A stretch of 64,000 nt of DNA from Chloroflexota bacterium (GTDB lineage: Bacteria > Chloroflexota > Anaerolineae > B4-G1), in the NCBI GenBank assembly GCA_024232355.1, contig JAAEPW010000209.1:34917-98916 (forward strand), in the 5' to 3' direction. A model generated the notes under the pieces. That model was not told where the DNA came from. It saw only the letters and a list, made by a program, of their open reading frames with translations, and did no database searches. Both the position numbers and the translations under genes were made by a program. Shown one piece after another: positions 61,749 to 64,000 of this stretch. Within the stretch, counting starts at the first letter, position 1. Every line of letters starts with the position of its first letter.

Positions 61749-63602
61749 TTGAACGATCCGAGCGAAAGAGGGGTGGCTTTGTCATCAAATTCTGCATCCT
61801 TACCTTCAAGCAGCACATTGGCCGAAGAAGAATTGGTCGACAGCCTCTCCTGGCTGATCGCCATACGATGGCTAGCCGGGATTGGCGTGTTGCTGGCCGG
61901 ATTCTTGGTCACTATTGTTGATATCAATATTCCAATCACCCCACTATATCTTTTGGGCTTTGGATTGTTGGTGTATAATGCCATCCTTTGGTTAGGGCTG
62001 CGCCACCTTGATGCTAGCCCCACTGACTTTACCATCACCTATTACCAATGGTTCGCCCGAATTCAAATCGGCATGGACTGGGTTGCAATGGCGCTATTGG
62101 TACACTTTTCCGGCGGCATTGAAAGTCCGGCAATCCTCTATTTCCTGTTCCATATCACCATAGCTTCCTTATTACTCCCACACGACAAAGGACTTTTTTA
62201 CGTCACACTAGCGCCCGTTCTGGTCGGCGGAGTTGCTTTTTTGGAATATCGCGGTGTACTGCCTCACGTTAACGTATTCAAACCCGCTCGGTACGACAAC
62301 CCTCTCTACATTGCGGGCATCCTCTTTTTCTTTAGCACTACTGCCTACATTATGACCTATTTCGCAATGACCATTTCACGACGACTGCGCCGTCGTGAGG
62401 ATGAATTGGCCGGTCTCTACCAAAGTGTAAGAACCACTACCCTGACACTCGACCTGCCTGAAGTAATGAACCGGCTGGCCGAAGCAACCGCCCAGGCACT
62501 CGATTGCAAAGGAGTCGCGATCCGGCTCTTGGACAAGACGGGCAGTTCCTTGGAAATGGTGGCCGCTTATGGCCTAAGCGAGACGTATTGGGACAAATCA
62601 CCCATCGAAGTAGCCCGTGCCCGCATTGACCAAGAAGCTCTTTCAGGCAAGACTGTCTCGGTTCCCGATGCAACCCACGATCCACGCTTGCGCTATCCAA
62701 AAAAGGTCGCCGCCGAGGGCATCCACGCTATTCTGAGCGCGCCGTTGATCGGCAAGCGAGAGCCTATCGGTGTGCTGCGGGCCTATGGGGGAACAGCCCA
62801 TCGTTTTACCCAAGACGACGCGGCCTTTTTGAGTGCCATCGCTGCACAAGGGACAGTGGCGATTGAAAACGCCCAGGCTTATCAACTATTGGAAGACATT
62901 GACAAAAACAAGTCGCAGTTTGTACGCATGATCACCCACGAATTACGCTCGCCAGTCCAGGTGACTTCTAGCTTGCTTACCGTACTCGGCCGGGGCTATG
63001 TGGGTGATTTGAACGAAAAGCAAACTGACATGGTCGATCGAGCACGGCGGCGCGTCAAGTTCCTAGAGATTCTCATTGATGACTTGCTCGACCTGGCAGC
63101 AGGCAAAGCCGACGTACTGGCGACTACCGAGCGAGGCATTATCTCTTTATCCGACGTGCTCCAAGAAGTAGTTGCCCGTTTTGAAACCCATGCTGAAGAC
63201 AAGGGGATCGAGTTACATTTCAAGCACCCAGACAAAGCGTTGCACGTGTGGGGCGATAAAAGTGAACTAGATCGGATTCTGAACAACCTAGTCAGCAACG
63301 CGATCAAATACACTCAGGAAGGGGATGTGTGTATATCGATGAAACAGGCCCGAGACTTTGCCTGCATCGCGATCACCGACACCGGAATCGGTATTCCCCA
63401 AGGCGTACAATCCCAGCTCTTTCAAGAGTTCTATCGCGCTCCCAATGCCAAAGCGACCGGAGAGGCCGGGACAGGGCTGGGTCTCGCTATTGTCAAGGAC
63501 TTGGTGGATCGATATGGCGGGTGTATTGATGTAGAGAGCGCAGAGGGGCAAGGCAGCAAATTCACCATAAGATTCCCCGTTCATCAAAACGAGACCTCTT
63601 GA
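61749..63602 (+). CDS. Membrane sensor histidine kinase with GAF domain
   Basis: 617 residues from TTG 61749; GTG 61773 is also possible. About six helices in residues 30-210 form a membrane sensor. A short linker (RRLRRREDELAGLYQ) leads to a GAF domain (about 225-375, LDLPEVMNRLAEATAQALDCKGVAIRLLD). HisKA has His397 in FVRMITHELRSPVQV. The HATPase part shows the N box (ILNNLVSNAIKYT), G1 (DTGIGIP), F box (LFQEFYR) and G2 (GTGLGLAIVKDLV). Ligand unknown; proximity to the hydrogenase operon suggests redox or gas sensing, which is inference. Confidence 0.9.
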   Translation: MNDPSERGVALSSNSASLPSSSTLAEEELVDSLSWLIAIRWLAGIGVLLAGFLVTIVDINIPITPLYLLGFGLLVYNAILWLGLRHLDASPTDFTITYYQWFARIQIGMDWVAMALLVHFSGGIESPAILYFLFHITIASLLLPHDKGLFYVTLAPVLVGGVAFLEYRGVLPHVNVFKPARYDNPLYIAGILFFFSTTAYIMTYFAMTISRRLRRREDELAGLYQSVRTTTLTLDLPEVMNRLAEATAQALDCKGVAIRLLDKTGSSLEMVAAYGLSETYWDKSPIEVARARIDQEALSGKTVSVPDATHDPRLRYPKKVAAEGIHAILSAPLIGKREPIGVLRAYGGTAHRFTQDDAAFLSAIAAQGTVAIENAQAYQLLEDIDKNKSQFVRMITHELRSPVQVTSSLLTVLGRGYVGDLNEKQTDMVDRARRRVKFLEILIDDLLDLAAGKADVLATTERGIISLSDVLQEVVARFETHAEDKGIELHFKHPDKALHVWGDKSELDRILNNLVSNAIKYTQEGDVCISMKQARDFACIAITDTGIGIPQGVQSQLFQEFYRAPNAKATGEAGTGLGLAIVKDLVDRYGGCIDVESAEGQGSKFTIRFPVHQNETS

Positions 63603-64000
63603 CCCCACATCGTTCAGCCTGCCTAAATCAATAGCCGCCTCCAAGTCAACGTCTATGGCGTGATACACCCCACAGCTACAAACTAGTGTTTCGCGGCGTA
63701 AACAAGCCTACAGTTCAGAATTGCCGACTATCAACGCAAAGCGCCTATTATGATGCTGATCTGCCGCGAAACACTTGAGCAGTTGGGCGTCAAAGTTTGT
63801 ATTACGCTGAACGTGTTCACGGTGGGGATATTTACGCCCAACTGCACTAGTCCAATCTGTTGACATGTAGATTTCACTAGCGTATACCCCCTCCTCAATT
63901 TGACAAAATCGGGGGATTGCAAGTCTAAGCGGCAGGGTTCTCAACTTCAAAATGACATTTTTCTTCCGAGTTTGGTCCAAAGTTTCAAAATCAACTCCGA
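63603..64000. other. Right-end intergenic region with nested inverted repeats
   Basis: No convincing gene. Two perfect inverted repeats stand side by side: AGTGTTTCGCGGC (63685-63697) with its complement at 63763-63775, and GCAGTTGGGCGT (63779-63790) with its complement at 63834-63845. A 90-codon minus-strand frame crosses them but has no family likeness. The structure may continue beyond the window edge. Confidence 0.6.

Overview
The window looks like a chromosomal piece of an anaerobic or facultative bacterium of the phylum Chloroflexota, most likely Anaerolineae-like. The basis is the very large set of GT-C type membrane glycosyltransferases, the secreted proteins carrying a YLPLV-type motif, and the group 3 [NiFe] hydrogenase with a selenocysteine formate dehydrogenase. 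No rRNA, tRNA, CRISPR array or complete insertion sequence was found, so the taxonomic call is inference.

Left half (1-41.2 kb): a cell-surface and envelope region. It holds four paralogous ~800-residue family-39-like membrane glycosyltransferases (1152-3545, 16895-19267, 19269-21635, 26669-29077), three ~740-residue relatives (24414-26663, 35474-37750, 38978-41176) and other GT-C-like proteins. A GT2, a flippase-like UPF0104 protein, a polysaccharide pyruvyl transferase and an FrhB-like protein form one run (29117-33340). Secreted accessory proteins are interspersed. A tightly packed six-gene operon (5062-15387) combines DUF4956, a VTC-type polyphosphate polymerase domain, three CotH-kinase-like proteins and a membrane protein. 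A fourth CotH protein lies at 21698-24082. In three of the four CotH proteins the expected catalytic D-x-D is altered.

Right half (41.2-64 kb): anaerobic energy metabolism. On the minus strand are fdhA (with an in-frame TGA read as selenocysteine), fdhB and an NrfD/HybB-like membrane subunit. A second minus-strand operon follows, reading prx-trx-trx-fdhE. All three redoxin genes there are interrupted by one in-frame TGA exactly where the catalytic cysteine belongs (TPI-U in the peroxiredoxin, U-PIC and U-VVC in the thioredoxins). An ordinary ORF caller splits or truncates these genes. Short hairpins with identical placement follow the TGA in the two thioredoxin genes and show a compensatory base-pair change. 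All three redoxins are membrane-anchored and predicted to face the same side as the Tat-exported formate dehydrogenase. This selenoprotein cluster is the most unusual thing in the window.

On the plus strand come hypABC, a small helical protein, a group 3b-like hydBGDA hydrogenase operon with its own maturation protease, a single-domain response regulator and a GAF-containing histidine kinase. A minus-strand MGDG-synthase-like glycosyltransferase sits between them. Repeats include an intragenic 7-bp (ATCACGC-type) tandem repeat in three glycosyltransferase genes, a ~178-bp dispersed repeat in two divergent promoter regions, a 113-bp MITE-like element and several long inverted repeats.
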